Shown here: piece after piece, positions 14,965 to 16,142 of the stretch | Numbering within the stretch: position 1 is the stretch's first letter | Layout of the letters: each line of letters begins with the position of its first letter | NCBI GenBank assembly: GCA_028292185.1 | Contig: JAQGMT010000124.1 | Location: 1 to 16,142 of the forward strand | Reading direction: 5' to 3' | DNA: 16,142 nt | Source: Ramlibacter sp. | Lineage (GTDB): Bacteria > Pseudomonadota > Gammaproteobacteria > Burkholderiales > Burkholderiaceae_C | Notes under the pieces: generated by a model | Databases searched by the model: none | Seen by the model: only the letters and a program-made list of their open reading frames with translations | Told to the model about the DNA's origin: nothing | Translations under genes and position numbers: made by a program

Positions 14965-16142
14965 TCAAGCGGGCGCGGACGCGGAGGCGATGGCCAGTTG
15001 CCGGTGCAAGGCCGCGAGCAGTTCGCTCATGGGCTGGTGCAAGGCGAAGACCAGGGGTTCGAGCTGCTCGGCCCGCGTCATGCCGTCGCGCAAGGCCGCT
15101 TCCAGATCGGCCGCTCGCTCTTGCACGAGCGTGGCGCCGACATTGGCCGACACCGCTTTGGTCGTGTGCGCCAGGCGCTCGGCGGTGGCCGGGTCGCCGC
15201 AGGCCAGGGCTTGGCGAATGTCCGTAACGACCTGTTTTTGGCCGTCCACATAGCGGCGCAGCATCGCCAGGTACAAAGTCTTCTTGCCCATCATCCGGCT
15301 CAGCCCCAGCACCGTGTCGAGCCCGGCGATGCCTTGGGGCAGGCCGTCAGCGCCCGGTCCAGCGGGTTGCGGGGCGATGGCGCGCGCCGTCACCGTCGGC
15401 GCGCGTCGTGGGCGCACCCAGCGCGCCAGGATGGCGGTCATCTCCTGCGGATCGATCGGCTTGATCAGGAAGTCGTTCATCCCGGCTTCCATGCACTTGC
15501 GCCGATCCTGCTCCATCGCGTTGGCCGTCATCGCCACGATCGGCAGCAGCTCGAGGCGCGCGTGCTTGCGAATCTCACGGGTGGCCGTCACGCCGTCCAT
15601 GACCGGCATCTGCATGTCCATGAACACCAGGTCATAGTTGAATTTCTGCACCAGGCCGAGCGCAATCTCGCCGTTCTCGGCGACGTCCACCACGAAGCCG
15701 CAGTCCTGCAGCATCTCGCGGGCCACTTGCTGGTTGATGTCGTTGTCCTCCACCAGCAGGATGCGGGCGCCGCGCAGTTGCGCGATGCGCGCGTCGGCCT
15801 CGGCCTGCGGCTGCGTCAGCACCGCGGGCTCGCCGCGCCGCCCGCCCAGCGCGTCCATCGTGGTGTCGAACAGCACGGAGGCGTTCACCGGCTTGACCAG
15901 CACATTCTGGATGCCCACGCTTTCGGCTTCCTTGAGCACCTCCTCGCGCCCGTAGGCGGTCACCATCAGGAACATCGGGGTGGCCGCCAGTCCCAGCGAG
16001 CGGATGCGCCGGGCCGTCTCCATGCCGTCCATGCCCGGCATGCGCCAGTCCAGATACACGACGTCATAAGGATGGCCCGCTGCCGCGGCGCGCCGCACCT
16101 CGTCCACCGCCGCTTGCCCCGAGCCGGCCTCTTGGGTCTGGA
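14965..16142 (-). CDS. C-terminal part (REC-REC-HPt) of a hybrid sensor histidine kinase (partial)
   Basis: About 391 codons are visible and the frame stays open to the right edge, so the N-terminal sensor and kinase core lie outside. Domains in order (numbered from V at 16107): a receiver with phospho-acceptor D20 (VYLDWRMPGMDG), T50 and K72 (LVKPV); a second, complete receiver with ILLVEDN (116-122), phospho-acceptor D164 (FMDMQMPVMDG), T194 (VAMTAN) and K216 (LIKPID); a linker; and an HPt domain with phospho-histidine H314 in LAHTTKAVSANVGA (312-325). All key residues are present, so the phosphorelay should work. The first receiver lacks its N-terminal acidic pair only because of the window edge. 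Such proteins relay His-Asp-His-Asp signals to a separate response regulator, none of which is in view. Located just upstream of the third Bug gene on the same strand. Confidence 0.9.
   Translation of the reverse strand, partial: QTQEAGSGQAAVDEVRRAAAAGHPYDVVYLDWRMPGMDGMETARRIRSLGLAATPMFLMVTAYGREEVLKEAESVGIQNVLVKPVNASVLFDTTMDALGGRRGEPAVLTQPQAEADARIAQLRGARILLVEDNDINQQVAREMLQDCGFVVDVAENGEIALGLVQKFNYDLVFMDMQMPVMDGVTATREIRKHARLELLPIVAMTANAMEQDRRKCMEAGMNDFLIKPIDPQEMTAILARWVRPRRAPTVTARAIAPQPAGPGADGLPQGIAGLDTVLGLSRMMGKKTLYLAMLRRYVDGQKQVVTDIRQALACGDPATAERLAHTTKAVSANVGATLVQERAADLEAALRDGMTRAEQLEPLVFALHQPMSELLAALHRQLAIASASAPA

Overview
The window looks like part of the chromosome or a large replicon of a GC-rich betaproteobacterium, most likely Burkholderiales (Alcaligenaceae/Comamonadaceae type). 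The reasons are the high GC at third codon positions, three Bug/TctC-type periplasmic receptors within 13 kb (a paralogue expansion typical of that order), and the mix of aromatic-catabolic genes with a branched-chain-amino-acid-type ABC transporter. No rRNA, tRNA, CRISPR array, insertion sequence or phage gene was seen.

Bases 1-10849 (+ strand) form one tightly packed gene series: the end of a 3-hydroxyisobutyrate-dehydrogenase-family oxidoreductase, a COG0402-type amidohydrolase, a Bug receptor, a maleylacetate reductase (TTG start), an NTF2/SnoaL-like protein overlapping it by ATGA, a second Bug receptor, an intradiol dioxygenase best read as hydroxyquinol 1,2-dioxygenase, and then a complete branched-chain-type ABC importer (binding protein, LivH-like permease, a LivM-LivG fusion, LivF-like ATPase). 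Most gaps are 0-31 bp or short overlaps. The only larger gap (89 bp, before the dioxygenase) holds inverted repeats and could be a second promoter or operator point. Three genes share an AGGAGAC ribosome-binding site.

Bases 10869-13117 hold a divergent pair separated by 50 bp: a TfdB/PheA/MhpA-type FAD-dependent aromatic hydroxylase on the - strand, whose end converges on the ABC operon, and a small NAD(P)H-dependent FMN/quinone reductase on the + strand. Bases 13140-16142 (- strand) hold a small PAS-only protein with a coiled coil, a third Bug receptor with a twin-arginine-like signal, and the C-terminal part (REC-REC-HPt) of a hybrid sensor kinase that runs off the right edge.

Putting the parts together (inference): an aromatic or N-substituted aromatic compound is imported by the ABC system, perhaps trimmed by the amidohydrolase, hydroxylated by the FAD monooxygenase to hydroxyquinol (1,2,4-trihydroxybenzene), ring-opened to maleylacetate by the intradiol dioxygenase, and reduced to 3-oxoadipate by maleylacetate reductase. 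The FMN/quinone reductase may keep hydroxyquinol reduced. The role of the NTF2-like protein is unknown. No dedicated transcription regulator (LysR, IclR, GntR, MarR) lies inside the window, and none of the three Bug proteins has TctA/TctB membrane partners here. The starting substrate cannot be named from sequence alone.
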